Source of the DNA: Fibrobacter sp.
GTDB taxonomy: Bacteria > Fibrobacterota > Fibrobacteria > Fibrobacterales > Fibrobacteraceae
Assembly (NCBI GenBank): GCA_024399015.1
Contig: JAKSIC010000001.1
Coordinates: forward strand, 248,001 to 312,000
DNA length: 64,000 nucleotides
Reading direction: 5' to 3'
The position numbers were made by a program, and so were the translations under genes. Below are positions 8,695 through 16,325 of this stretch, piece by piece. Position 1 is the stretch's first letter, and every line of letters begins with the position of its first letter. Under the pieces are notes generated by a model that had not been told where the DNA came from, did no database searches, and saw nothing but the letters and a program-made list of their open reading frames with translations.

Positions 8695-10737
8695 ATGCGA
8701 GAGACATCTAGTCCAACAGCCGCTAATTGTGCGGTTCGTTTTTGCGTTGCCTTGGCGTTTGCTTTTGGGGCAATCGCCAGTGTTCTTGACGCAGCAGAAA
8801 TTCAGGACCTAGGCGTTTCCGAAATCGTAGAGCCCCCTCCCTCCCCCGCCGATATTGCTCCCAGTTACGAAGAAATCAAACCGGATGCCTGGGAAGGCCG
8901 CGGTCTTTCCGCAGCAGAAGTTCTTTCCGCATTGCCGGGCATTCAAAGTTACAAGCAAGGCGGTATGGGCAGTTTCCAGACCGTAAGCATTCGCGGTATC
9001 GCAGCACGAAACATCTTGATATGCATTGACGGAGTTCCCGTAAACGACGCAAGCGGCGGAGCAGCCGATTTAGGCGCCATCGATCTAAACAACATCGAAA
9101 AAATCGAAGTCTACAAGGATCGCGTACCCGCAAAGTTCGGCGGAGCAGGCTTAGGCGGCGCCATCAACTTCGTTTCCAAATCCGCCATCCGCAAAAGCGG
9201 GAACAGCAAGGGAGCCTCGGGCCGTATTCTCGCCACCATCGGTTCCCACAATTCCTTCGAAGGTTCCGCACAGATTTCTGCAAGCCCAAAAGACAGCGTT
9301 CAATTCTCTGCAACAATTTCTGCCCGTCATAGTGACAACGATTACGAGTTTTTGAACCGCAACGGCACCGCCTATAACAAAGACGACGACTTCATGGACA
9401 AGCGTGAAAACGCCGAGTTCACAGAATATTCCGGAAACCTGCAGTACCGTGTACTTCACAAGGGCGGTTATTTCTCCACCGTTTCCGCAAGCATCACCCA
9501 CACGGAAGCGGGCAATCCGGGCCATGAAAGCTCCCAGACCAAGGTGGCAGAATTCGTAGGCGACAACGCCCAAGTTTCATACCATTTGGAAACCCCGGTG
9601 CTTTTGCAATGCCTGTTGCTAGAAGCGGGCGTGGCAGGCAAATTCGAAAAGAACGTTTCCGGCTCTTACTATCCTCTGGATTACATCGGCTATAGCTACC
9701 CCGACTTTATTCATTACGGTCTTGCCGGATACCGTTTGATGCCCGAACTTATTGGCACCTTGATTCTGGATCGTTTCGAAGGCACTGTCCGCGCAGCGGC
9801 TAGCGCCGAAACCTGGGGCGCCCGCGGCACCATTCGCGACTTTGGCGCTTCTCGATACACCGCATCCATCGCTGCCAACGGCGAGTTCGCCTTTACGAAA
9901 TGGCTAAGCCTCTTTGCAGAAGGAAATATCCTTAAGACCAACGACGAAATTGACGGTGGCAAATTCTTGATGCCCACAGGCACTGCAATCATCAGCGACG
10001 CCGAAACCCGCGACTTGAGTTACGCCGGAATGGTCCAGGCAGAGTTAGGCAAAAAAGACAGTTGGTTTGGCGGCAACATCAGCGTTGGCCGTTTCTACAG
10101 ACAGCCTCAGCTCATGGAACTTTACGGAGTCTACCAAGGTGTACTTTCCAACCCCAAGTTGAAAGATGAAACTGCCGTTCGTTTTGAAGTTGGTGGCTTT
10201 GTACAAAGCCCTTCCAAAAAAAGCACCTTGCGGGCCACCTACTTTGACACTCGTTTGGAAAATGGAATCTATTGGATTGTCAGCACAAACGCAATGAAGG
10301 CTTTCAACGTGGACGCAGCAAATATTCAGGGTGTCGAGTTGGAATTAAACAGCAAACCTGTCAATTTCTTTGAAACCACAATTCGCGGCACCATCCAAGA
10401 TCCAAGAGACGACAGCAAGGTAAAAATGTACAAGGGCAAACTTCTGCCCGGCGAGCCCGTCCATAGCTACTATGTAGAAGGCAAGTTCTATTTGCCTCTG
10501 CACTTCGACTTGACTTTTGATGTCAATTACCGAACTCGAATTTACACGGACCGCTTAAACAGAACAAGGCAACCGCCCGTCGCCAGATACAATGTTGCAC
10601 TGGGCTACGCTCCCTGGGAATCCACCCGTTTGATTTTTAGCCTCACTAACATTTCAAACGAAACTTATACCAACATTTTCGCACCCAACCCGGCGCCTGG
10701 CCGAGAGTACCATTTAACCCTTATACAGAATTTTTAA
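8695..10737 (+). CDS. btuB: TonB-dependent cobalamin receptor, BtuB-like
   Basis: 680 residues. Signal peptide (about residues 1-33), then a plug domain with LSALPGIQSYKQGGMG, SIRGIAARNILICIDGVPVND and GLGGAINFVSK, and a 22-strand-type barrel ending in the outer-membrane C-terminal phenylalanine (LIQNF). A TonB box is not clear; EIQDLGVSEIV near residues 35-45 is the best candidate. The upstream cobalamin riboswitch makes corrinoids the likely substrate. It is followed 60 bp later by a surface lipoprotein gene on the same strand, so the two probably form a B12-uptake operon. Confidence 0.88.
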   Translation: MRETSSPTAANCAVRFCVALAFAFGAIASVLDAAEIQDLGVSEIVEPPPSPADIAPSYEEIKPDAWEGRGLSAAEVLSALPGIQSYKQGGMGSFQTVSIRGIAARNILICIDGVPVNDASGGAADLGAIDLNNIEKIEVYKDRVPAKFGGAGLGGAINFVSKSAIRKSGNSKGASGRILATIGSHNSFEGSAQISASPKDSVQFSATISARHSDNDYEFLNRNGTAYNKDDDFMDKRENAEFTEYSGNLQYRVLHKGGYFSTVSASITHTEAGNPGHESSQTKVAEFVGDNAQVSYHLETPVLLQCLLLEAGVAGKFEKNVSGSYYPLDYIGYSYPDFIHYGLAGYRLMPELIGTLILDRFEGTVRAAASAETWGARGTIRDFGASRYTASIAANGEFAFTKWLSLFAEGNILKTNDEIDGGKFLMPTGTAIISDAETRDLSYAGMVQAELGKKDSWFGGNISVGRFYRQPQLMELYGVYQGVLSNPKLKDETAVRFEVGGFVQSPSKKSTLRATYFDTRLENGIYWIVSTNAMKAFNVDAANIQGVELELNSKPVNFFETTIRGTIQDPRDDSKVKMYKGKLLPGEPVHSYYVEGKFYLPLHFDLTFDVNYRTRIYTDRLNRTRQPPVARYNVALGYAPWESTRLIFSLTNISNETYTNIFAPNPAPGREYHLTLIQNF

Positions 10738-10797
10738 CCAACAACAAAACATCTCCCGTTCAAACCGGGAATGTCAAACCAAAAAAAAGGAAACGAC

Positions 10798-12276
10798 ATG
10801 AATCGCAAAATCCTATCACTCCTTACCGTTGCAAGTTTCGCCTTGTTCATGAGCGCTTGCGGTGGCGACGATAAAAAGAACGGCGTAGGCCCGGAAGTCA
10901 CCTGCGAAGATACCGAAAACTGCCTCGATGAAGATGATGACGCAGCCTCCTCTTCCAGCGTCAAATCATCCTCCAGCAGCAAGAAAGACAACAAGTCATC
11001 TTCCAGTGTAAAGGAAGACAAGGACAAATCTTCCAGCAGCGCAAAGGAAGATAAGGACGAAGACAAGTCCAGCTCCTCCGAAGCAAAGGACGACGACAAA
11101 TCTTCTGATAGCAAGGACGAATCTTCCTCCAGTGCAGAAGAAACTGCAGATTCCTCCAGCTCTTCTGAAGAAGCCGTTGATTCTTCCAGTTCCTCCGAAG
11201 AGCCGGCAGAAAGCAGCTCCAGCGAAGAAGTGAAGCCCGTCGAATACGCAAACACCACCCCGAACCTGGCTGACCTTGAAGTTTCCGGCGACACACTGTT
11301 CGCCGTATTCCAGCGTCAGAACTCCGACTACAGCATTACTCACAATGGTCTGCTTGCCATGTATAAGCTGAGCGACGGCACTCTCCTGGACACCATCCAG
11401 CTTGCTACCCAGAATCCTTCCGCAGTGAAGGTTGCTGGCGGCAACGTCTATGTGGCAACCGCAGGTGCTTACGATGCATTCTACAATCTCCCTGCAGACA
11501 ACAAGCGCGGTATTGAAAAGGTTGATCTGAAAAAGAAGACTTCCAGCCTCTTTATTAGCGCCACCAGGTTAGGCGGCGGCGTTCAAGATTTCGTTGTAGA
11601 TAAAAAGAATAACAAGGGCTATGCAACAGTCTATTACGGATACGGCTCCGTTGCAGTTGCAGAAATAGACCTAGCAACCGGTACGATCATGACGTTGCCC
11701 GATTTTGCAGATGCTTCCGGTTCTCTGGAATTTGATGAATCCACCAGCACCCTATATGTTGGCGATCGCTTCATGGACTGGGAAACCGGCGATATGCATA
11801 TCGGCGTATTCGCTTACAAGAACGGCACGCTCACCGCAGTATCCGATGCAGAGCCCGACGAAGAAATCCGCATGCCCTACAGCATCAAGGCAATCAACGG
11901 CGTTCCCTATGTATTCGTTTCTGACTACTACACCGGAGCACTTTATGTTGATTACGCAGACTCCGAATCCGACGGTACCGACTTCAACCAGGATTCCAAA
12001 CTGGCAGCTGTAAACGGCGAGCTCTTCCTGATGGAACGTGGCGATGCAGCTACCATCGCAAAGATCAACACCGCAGACGGTTCCGCTACATGGCAGTCCA
12101 TCGCCTCCGGCAAGAACCCCTACGACATGGTCGCCGCAAGCGCCACCACCGCATGGGTCGCTTACTACGGCACTCCGACCTTGGAACTGATCAGCACCTC
12201 CAACGGTTCCTCCGTAAAGCTGATCGACACCAAGGAATTCTGCGCCGTTAAAGTTGACGCAACCGACGAAGATTAA
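10798..12276 (+). CDS. Surface beta-propeller lipoprotein of the B12 operon, BtuG-like
   Basis: About 492 residues from the ATG at 10798, chosen because AAGGAAA precedes it; an upstream ATG at 10771 lacks a site and would spoil the signal peptide. Lipobox FMSAC with Cys21. A serine/acid-rich linker follows (about residues 45-145), then a repeat domain with GLLAMYKLSDGTLLDTI, AVKVAGGNVYVAT, GVQDFVVDKKNNKGYA and LEFDESTSTLYVGD, which reads as a YncE-like beta-propeller. Known: in Bacteroides, BtuG is a propeller lipoprotein that sits on BtuB and captures B12. Inferred: this protein does the same job, from its riboswitch operon and fold. The linker would hold the propeller off the outer membrane. 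Confidence 0.72.
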   Translation: MNRKILSLLTVASFALFMSACGGDDKKNGVGPEVTCEDTENCLDEDDDAASSSSVKSSSSSKKDNKSSSSVKEDKDKSSSSAKEDKDEDKSSSSEAKDDDKSSDSKDESSSSAEETADSSSSSEEAVDSSSSSEEPAESSSSEEVKPVEYANTTPNLADLEVSGDTLFAVFQRQNSDYSITHNGLLAMYKLSDGTLLDTIQLATQNPSAVKVAGGNVYVATAGAYDAFYNLPADNKRGIEKVDLKKKTSSLFISATRLGGGVQDFVVDKKNNKGYATVYYGYGSVAVAEIDLATGTIMTLPDFADASGSLEFDESTSTLYVGDRFMDWETGDMHIGVFAYKNGTLTAVSDAEPDEEIRMPYSIKAINGVPYVFVSDYYTGALYVDYADSESDGTDFNQDSKLAAVNGELFLMERGDAATIAKINTADGSATWQSIASGKNPYDMVAASATTAWVAYYGTPTLELISTSNGSSVKLIDTKEFCAVKVDATDED

Positions 12277-12307
12277 TTCAGCAAAAAAATTTGCGGGTTA
12301 GGAAAGT

Positions 12308-12341
12308 CAAAAAGTCCTCCGAGAAATCGGGGGACTTTTTA
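12308..12341 (+). terminator. Rho-independent terminator of the B12 operon
   Basis: AAAAAGTCC-TCCGA-gaaa-TCGG-GGACTTTTT, immediately after the propeller lipoprotein gene. Confidence 0.75.
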
Positions 12342-12528
12342 GCAAGAGTAAATTTCGCGCTTATTGCGTCGTAAGTTTTTCGTAATAATACTGTAATAAT
12401 TTTTACAAAAATTCACTTGTGACAATGAATAGATTCAAGAAGGGCACCCATTTTTTTGTACATTTGTACCATCTAACAATTAGTCTAACAATACTTGGCG
12501 GTTTAAACCCGCTAAAGATCAAATAACT

Positions 12529-13410
12529 ATGAGTCTTAAAATCGTTGTACTTGCTAAGCAAGTTCCTGACACACGAAATGTCGGTCCCGACGCCATGACG
12601 GAACAGGGTACCATCAATCGTGCTGCCTTGCCTGCAGTCTTCAATCCTGAAGACCTGAATGCATTGGAACAGGCCCTCCGTCTGAAGGACCAGTTCCCCG
12701 GCTCCACCATTTCCGTTGTGACCATGGGTCTTCCCAAGTCTGCAGAAGTCGTTCGCGAATCTCTCTATCGCGGCGCTGACGAAGGCTTCGTCGTTACCGA
12801 CCGTACCCTCGGCGGTGCAGACACCCTGGCTACCAGCTACACCCTGGCTCAGGCCATCAAGAAGGTTGGCAACTACGACATTATCCTCTGCGGCCGTCAG
12901 GCTATCGATGGCGATACCGCACAGGTCGGTCCCCAGATCGCCCAGAAGCTGGGCCTCACCCAGGTGACCTACGCCGAAGAAATTCTTTCTCTCGACGAAA
13001 AGGCACGCAAGGTCGTTATCCGCCGTCTTATCGACGGTGGCGTTGAAACCGTGGAAGCACCACTCCCGCTGGTCGTGACCGTTAACGGTTCCGCAGCTCC
13101 TTGCCGCCCCCGCAACGCAAAGCGCGTCATGAAGTACAAGAACGCAACCGCAGTTGCCGAACGCGCTCCCGAAGCCGCAGAAAAGTATGCAGCCCTTATC
13201 GCAGAAAAGCCCTACCTGAACATTGCTCAGTGGGGTGCTGCCGACATCGAAGCAGATCCTGCCCAGATCGGTAAGGCCGGTTCTCCGACCAACGTGAAGG
13301 CTGTGAAGAACATTGTGTTCAAGGCCAAGGAAAGCCGCACCCTCACCGCTAGCGATGAAGATGTGGAAGGCCTGATCAAGGAACTCTTAGAAGGAAAGAT
13401 TATCGGTTAA
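12529..13410 (+). CDS. etfB: Electron transfer flavoprotein beta subunit
   Basis: 293 residues. ETF-beta signature blocks include KIVVLAKQVPDT at the start, LNALEQALRLKD, VVTMGLPKSAEVVRESLYRGAD, CGRQAIDGDTAQVGPQIA and the TVNGSAAPCRPRN region. With EtfA it forms the FAD/AMP-containing heterodimer that takes electrons from acyl-CoA dehydrogenase. It is the first gene of etfB-etfA-acd, 3 bp before etfA. The preceding 250 bp after the B12 terminator must hold the promoter; a GTACATTTGTAC palindrome near 12458 is the only element I can point to. Confidence 0.93.
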   Translation: MSLKIVVLAKQVPDTRNVGPDAMTEQGTINRAALPAVFNPEDLNALEQALRLKDQFPGSTISVVTMGLPKSAEVVRESLYRGADEGFVVTDRTLGGADTLATSYTLAQAIKKVGNYDIILCGRQAIDGDTAQVGPQIAQKLGLTQVTYAEEILSLDEKARKVVIRRLIDGGVETVEAPLPLVVTVNGSAAPCRPRNAKRVMKYKNATAVAERAPEAAEKYAALIAEKPYLNIAQWGAADIEADPAQIGKAGSPTNVKAVKNIVFKAKESRTLTASDEDVEGLIKELLEGKIIG

Positions 13411-13413
13411 CCT

Positions 13414-14442
13414 ATGAATAACGTATTTGTATATTGCGAAATTGAAGGGACTACCGTTAAGGACGTTTCCCTCGAACTGCTCTCCAAGGGCCGTAAGCTG
13501 GCCGACACCCTGGGTGTCCAGCTGGAATGCATTTGCGCCGCCTCCGGTATCGACGGCATCGAAAAGCAGGTTTTCCCCTACGGTGTCGACAAGGTTCATG
13601 TGTTCGACGCTGAAGGCCTGTTCCCCTACACCACCAATCCCCATGCATCTCTCGTGATCAACCTGTTCAAGGAAGAACAGCCCCAGATCTGCCTCATGGG
13701 TGCAACCGTGATTGGTCGTGACCTTGGCCCCCGCATTTCTGCCGCCACCCACAGTGGTCTGACTGCAGACTGTACCGAACTCGAAATCGACAGCTTCGAA
13801 ATGAGCATCGGCGGTGTCAAGAAGTTCTACGAAAATCAGCTTTGCCAGATTCGCCCGGCTTTCGGCGGTAACATCGTTGCTACCATCGTGAACCCGGAAC
13901 ACCGCCCGCAGATGGCTACCGTCCGCGAAGGCGTGATGAAGAAGGAAATCAAGGACGTAAACTACAAGGGCGAAGTCGTAAAGCACGACGTTGCCAAGTA
14001 CGTTCCCGAAGCTGAATACGTGGTGAAGGTTCTGGAACGCCACGTTGAAGCCGCCAAGAACAACCTGAAGAGCGCACCCATCGTGGTCGCCGGTGGTTAC
14101 GGCATGGGCTCCAAGGAAAACTTCGACATGCTGTTCGAACTGGCCAAGGAACTCCACGGCGAAGTGGGTGCAAGCCGCGCTGCAATCGACGCAGGCTTCG
14201 TTGCCGACCATGACCGTCAGATCGGTCAGACCGGTCTCACCGTTCGCCCCAAGGTTTACATTGCTTGCGGTATTTCCGGCCAGATCCAGCACATCGCTGG
14301 CATGCAGGATTCCGGCATTATCATTTCCGTGAACAATGACCCGGATGCTCCGATCAATGCAATTGCAGACTACGTCATCAACGGCAACGTTGAAGAAGTG
14401 GTTCCCAAGTTAATCAAGTACTACAAGGCAAACAACAAGTAA
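13414..14442 (+). CDS. etfA: Electron transfer flavoprotein alpha subunit (native copy)
   Basis: 342 residues. The N-terminal domain is followed by the C-terminal FAD-binding domain with VVAGGYGMGSKENFDML, GASRAAIDAGF, RQIGQTGLTVRPKVYIACGI and SGQIQHIAGMQDS. It pairs with EtfB and passes electrons from the acyl-CoA dehydrogenase encoded next. From about 14070 onward its sequence is repeated almost identically at 22830-23207; the preceding 70 bp are clearly divergent between the copies. Confidence 0.93.
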   Translation: MNNVFVYCEIEGTTVKDVSLELLSKGRKLADTLGVQLECICAASGIDGIEKQVFPYGVDKVHVFDAEGLFPYTTNPHASLVINLFKEEQPQICLMGATVIGRDLGPRISAATHSGLTADCTELEIDSFEMSIGGVKKFYENQLCQIRPAFGGNIVATIVNPEHRPQMATVREGVMKKEIKDVNYKGEVVKHDVAKYVPEAEYVVKVLERHVEAAKNNLKSAPIVVAGGYGMGSKENFDMLFELAKELHGEVGASRAAIDAGFVADHDRQIGQTGLTVRPKVYIACGISGQIQHIAGMQDSGIIISVNNDPDAPINAIADYVINGNVEEVVPKLIKYYKANNK

Positions 14443-14447
14443 GCGCT

Positions 14448-16160
14448 ATGGCAAATTTCTATACAGATCATCCAGAGATTAAGTTCAATCTCGAAAGCAG
14501 CCCCTTGATGAACCGCATTGTGGAACTCAGGGAAAATGGCTTTGCTAATGAAGAAAAGTCCGATTACGCTCCGGCCGACTACGCCGACGCAATCGACAAC
14601 TACAACAAGGTTTGCGAACTGGCTGGCGACATCGTTTCCAACGTGATCGCTCCCAACGCAGAAGCAGTTGATGCAGAAGGTCCTCATTGCGAAAACGGCC
14701 GCGTCCGCTACGCAAGCAAGACTTACGAAAACCTGGAAGCAACCGTGAAGGCTGGTCTTTGCGGCGTTACCATGCCCCGTCGTTTCGGTGGCCTGAACTT
14801 CCCCGTAACTGCTTACACCGCCATTAACGAAATGATCGCTGCCGGCGACGCAGGTTTCGAAAACATCTGGTCCCTTCAGGACTGTATCGAAACTTTGTAC
14901 GAATTCGGCGATGAAGATCAGCGTTCCCGTTTCGTGCCCCGCATCTGCGCCGGCGAAACCATGTCCATGGACTTGACCGAACCCGATGCCGGTTCCGACC
15001 TGCAGCGCGTGATGCTGAAGGCAACCTACAGCGAAGCAGACAAGTGCTGGTACCTGAACGGCGTGAAGCGCTTCATCACCAACGGCGACTCCGACATTCA
15101 CCTGGTTCTTGCCCGCTCTGAAGAAGGCACCAAGGATGGCCGCGGTCTTTCCATGTTCATCTACGACAAGCGCGACGGTGGCGTCGATGTTCGTCGTATC
15201 GAAAACAAGATGGGTATCCACGGTTCTCCGACCTGCGAACTGGTTTACAAGAACGCTAAGGCAGAACTCTGCGGCCGTCGCAAGTTCGGTCTCATCAAGT
15301 ACGTGATGGCCCTCATGAACGGCGCACGTCTCGGTATCGCTGCACAGGCAGTGGGTATCAGCCAGGCTTCCTACGACGAAGCTCTCGCCTACGCCAAGGA
15401 CCGTAAGCAGTTCAACCAGGCTATCATCAACTTCCCCGGCGTCTACGAAATGCTTTCCAACATGAAGGCTCGCCTGGACGCTGGCCGCGCCCTCCTTTAC
15501 CAGACAGCTCGCTACGTGGACATCTACAAGTCTCTTGAAGATATCGAACGCACCCGCAAGCTTACTGACGAAGAAAAGGCTGAACTGAAGCTGTACAACA
15601 AGTTGGCATCTGCCGGCACTCCGCTCACCAAGGGCATGAACGCCGAATACTCCAACATCAACAGCTACGACAGCATCCAGGTTCACGGCGGTTCCGGCTA
15701 CATGCTGGAATACGCTTGCCAGCGCCTCTACCGCGACGCTCGTATTACCTCCATCTACGAAGGTACTACCCAGCTCCAGGTTGTTGCCGCCCTTCCGCAC
15801 ATCACCACCGGCACCTACACTTCCATGCTCGACGAACTGGAAGCAGCCGCTGTTGCACCGGAATTCGAAAGCCTCAAGGCCCGCGCAAAGGCTATGGACG
15901 ACAAGTTCAAGGCAGCCATCGACTACGTCAAGGCCGCTGAAAACAACGAGTTCCTGGACCTCTGCAGCCGCCGCCTGTACGAAATGGCCGGTAACTGCGT
16001 CATGGCTCAGCTCCTCATCCGCGACGCTTCTGCAAACGCAGAACTGTTCGGCAAGAGCGCCAAGGTTTACCTGAACCTTGCTGAAGCTGAAGTCGCCAAG
16101 CACTACAACTTCGTGAAGAGCTTGGATGTGGAAGCGATGGAGAGCTACAGGAAGGCGTAA
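14448..16160 (+). CDS. Acyl-CoA dehydrogenase, first copy with divergent C-terminal tail
   Basis: 570 residues. N-terminal helical domain, middle FAD domain (MDLTEPDAGSDLQ, FITNGDSDIHLVL) and C-terminal domain with the catalytic glutamate E438 in IYEGTTQLQ. It probably works with EtfAB in fatty acyl-CoA or related oxidation/reduction. The first 1640 bp match the second copy at 23213 with only a few base changes that I could find. From 16088 the sequence switches to a different tail (EVAKHYNFVKSLDVEAMESY) and a different 3' flank; the other four copies end in [10 protein letters not shown]...[10 protein letters not shown]. This looks like a recombinant gene whose last 70 bp came with the downstream cassette. 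Confidence 0.9.
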   Translation: MANFYTDHPEIKFNLESSPLMNRIVELRENGFANEEKSDYAPADYADAIDNYNKVCELAGDIVSNVIAPNAEAVDAEGPHCENGRVRYASKTYENLEATVKAGLCGVTMPRRFGGLNFPVTAYTAINEMIAAGDAGFENIWSLQDCIETLYEFGDEDQRSRFVPRICAGETMSMDLTEPDAGSDLQRVMLKATYSEADKCWYLNGVKRFITNGDSDIHLVLARSEEGTKDGRGLSMFIYDKRDGGVDVRRIENKMGIHGSPTCELVYKNAKAELCGRRKFGLIKYVMALMNGARLGIAAQAVGISQASYDEALAYAKDRKQFNQAIINFPGVYEMLSNMKARLDAGRALLYQTARYVDIYKSLEDIERTRKLTDEEKAELKLYNKLASAGTPLTKGMNAEYSNINSYDSIQVHGGSGYMLEYACQRLYRDARITSIYEGTTQLQVVAALPHITTGTYTSMLDELEAAAVAPEFESLKARAKAMDDKFKAAIDYVKAAENNEFLDLCSRRLYEMAGNCVMAQLLIRDASANAELFGKSAKVYLNLAEAEVAKHYNFVKSLDVEAMESYRKA

Positions 16161-16183
16161 GCCGCGAAAGCGATTCAAAAACT

Positions 16184-16218
16184 TAAGGGGCTCTGGATAA
16201 GTCCAGAGGCCCTTATTT
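16184..16218 (+). terminator. Rho-independent terminator after acd copy 1
   Basis: AAGGG-CTCTGGA-taag-TCCAGAG-CCCTT stem with one mismatch, then TATTTGTG. Its sequence is unrelated to the terminators after acd copies 2-5. Confidence 0.65.
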
Positions 16219-16263
16219 GTGTTGAGGAAAGATTTCGAAAACAATTTTTACACAATCATGCTG

Positions 16264-16292
16264 TTGACAGACAAATTATTAAATTATATTTT
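16264..16292 (+). promoter_or_regulatory. Sigma-70-type promoter for cargo 1
   Basis: A perfect TTGACA at 16264-16269, a 17-bp spacer, and TATTTT at 16287-16292, about 35 bp before the start of the large secreted-protein gene. Confidence 0.55.
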
Positions 16293-16325
16293 TCTTACAC
16301 AACATAAAAACAGGCCGGATTACAA

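Noticed and set aside
14421-16244. Long open frame antisense to acd (about 600 codons), repeated antisense to every acd copy
   Set aside because: It is the mirror of a GC-biased coding sequence. The sense frame encodes a clear acyl-CoA dehydrogenase, and the antisense product has no recognisable domain and no ribosome site.
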